Shown here: piece by piece, positions 21,699 through 22,312 of the stretch
How positions within the stretch are numbered: the first letter of the stretch is position 1
Layout: every line of letters starts with the position of its first letter
Assembly: GCA_013697395.1 (NCBI GenBank)
Contig: JACCWY010000524.1
Location: 1-22,312 of the forward strand
Origin: Chloroflexota bacterium
GTDB taxonomy: Bacteria; Chloroflexota; Limnocylindria; QHBO01
Direction of reading: 5' to 3'
Length of the DNA: 22,312 nt
Program-made: the position numbers and the translations under genes
Notes under the pieces: generated by a model
What the model was told of the DNA's origin: nothing
The model's input: the letters and a program-made list of their open reading frames with translations, nothing else
Databases searched by the model: none

Positions 21699-22312
21699 GT
21701 GACCGAGGCGAAGCGCGGCGCCCGGGCCGACTGGGAGGCGCGCATCGGGCTCCACCGTGACGCCGAGGGCGGGTTGGAGCTGCCATCCCTTCCTGCGCCG
21801 GCCGCCCTTCGGGCGTCGGCCGGTCGCGGGCAGGTCACCCTCGACTGGGACCCGGTCGAGGGCGCCGCCGGCTACGTCATCGAGCGCGCGCCCTCTGCCG
21901 ACGGGCCGTGGGAGCTGCTCGAGATCGGCGAGCCTGAGGTCCGGCCGGTCCCCCACCCGCCCTACACCGACAGCGCCGGCTCGCCAGGGCGGGAGGCGCG
22001 CTACCGCGTCGCGGCGGCGGCATCGGTCAAGGACTTCGACCAGCCTCGCTCAGAGGTCGTCGCGGCCACGCCGGCGACCGACGGCCCCGCAGAGGTGCGC
22101 ATCGAGATCGAGGCCAGGAAGGTGACCGGTCAGCTCGACCGGCCCTGGCGGCCGATGTTCGGCTCCGAGCACCTCAGCCAGCTCGAGGCCGGCATCGGTC
22201 CGGGCGGCCGGCCCATCGGCGCCGAGTTCAGCGAGGCCCTGCGCCTGGCCCACGACGAGCTCGGCGTGGAGGCCGTGCGCGCGCACGCCATCCTGAACGA
22301 CGACCTCGGCAC
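21699..22312 (+). CDS. FN3 domain-GH39-like glycoside hydrolase, 5' part
   Basis: A GTG at 21699, 13 nt after the previous stop, opens a frame that runs off the window after about 204 codons. Residues about 32-120 form a fibronectin type III-like domain (LPAPAALRASAGRGQVTLDWDPVEGAAGYVIER, ending in YRVAAAASV). After it comes RPWRPMFGSEHLSQL, then FSEALRLAHDELGVEAVRAHAILNDDLG. This matches the start of family GH39 beta-xylosidase/iduronidase-type TIM barrels, in which a Trp-containing loop precedes a helix and the strand with xRxHxILxDD. The catalytic acids lie beyond the window. No signal peptide is visible, so the enzyme may act in the cytoplasm on imported oligosaccharides. It closes the visible part of the sugar operon. 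No other start is credible, though the ribosome site is weak. Confidence 0.75.
   Translation, partial: MTEAKRGARADWEARIGLHRDAEGGLELPSLPAPAALRASAGRGQVTLDWDPVEGAAGYVIERAPSADGPWELLEIGEPEVRPVPHPPYTDSAGSPGREARYRVAAAASVKDFDQPRSEVVAATPATDGPAEVRIEIEARKVTGQLDRPWRPMFGSEHLSQLEAGIGPGGRPIGAEFSEALRLAHDELGVEAVRAHAILNDDLG

Overview
This is a GC-rich, densely coding bacterial segment. The largest gaps between genes are about 100-135 bp, and no tRNA, rRNA, CRISPR array, insertion sequence or attachment site was seen. The gene set suggests an aerobic Chloroflexota lineage (Limnocylindria/Ellin6529-like), with a high-GC actinobacterium as the alternative. Supporting traits are an aa3 oxidase with CtaG, a fused heme A pathway gene, and several genes that look leaderless. 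This assignment is inference from gene content and style, not from a marker gene.

Layout. Positions 2-901 hold the 3' part of ispG (isoprenoid MEP pathway), followed by a small membrane protein (1016-1447). Positions 1562-6059, minus strand, form a respiratory operon: coxB (subunit II fused to a blue-copper domain), coxA, coxC, a CtaF-like small subunit, a membrane-anchored thioredoxin-like protein, a 61-residue single-span protein and possibly a tiny lipoprotein. A conserved lipoprotein of unknown role (6193-7143, minus) separates this operon from ctaG (7204-8148, plus). Next is a single gene encoding a CtaA-CtaB fusion (8200-9996, minus). Together these genes build and equip one aa3-type terminal oxidase: farnesylation of heme B, oxidation to heme A, copper delivery, thiol reduction and the structural subunits.

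Positions 10080-15753 hold unrelated housekeeping or accessory genes. They are a MOSC-GNAT fusion, a DUF2236 (MpaB/Lcp-like) protein overlapping a rhomboid protease, an Eis-like N-acetyltransferase and a 14-helix MFS drug exporter.

Positions 15858-22312, plus strand, are a carbohydrate operon. It contains a LacI regulator with a LacI-type operator on its own start codon, a lipoprotein sugar-binding protein, two MalF/MalG-type permeases, a secreted glucoamylase-like/GH144-like hydrolase, and an FN3-GH39 hydrolase cut by the window edge. No ATPase is encoded here, so a shared MsmX/MalK-type ATPase is expected elsewhere.

The most notable signals are three. One is a repeated promoter pattern, NA[T/C]NAT followed by exactly 7 nt and then the start codon, before at least five genes that lack a Shine-Dalgarno, which implies leaderless mRNAs. 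The second is subunit II of the oxidase carrying its own type 1 copper domain. The third is the group of domain fusions (CtaA-CtaB, MOSC-GNAT).
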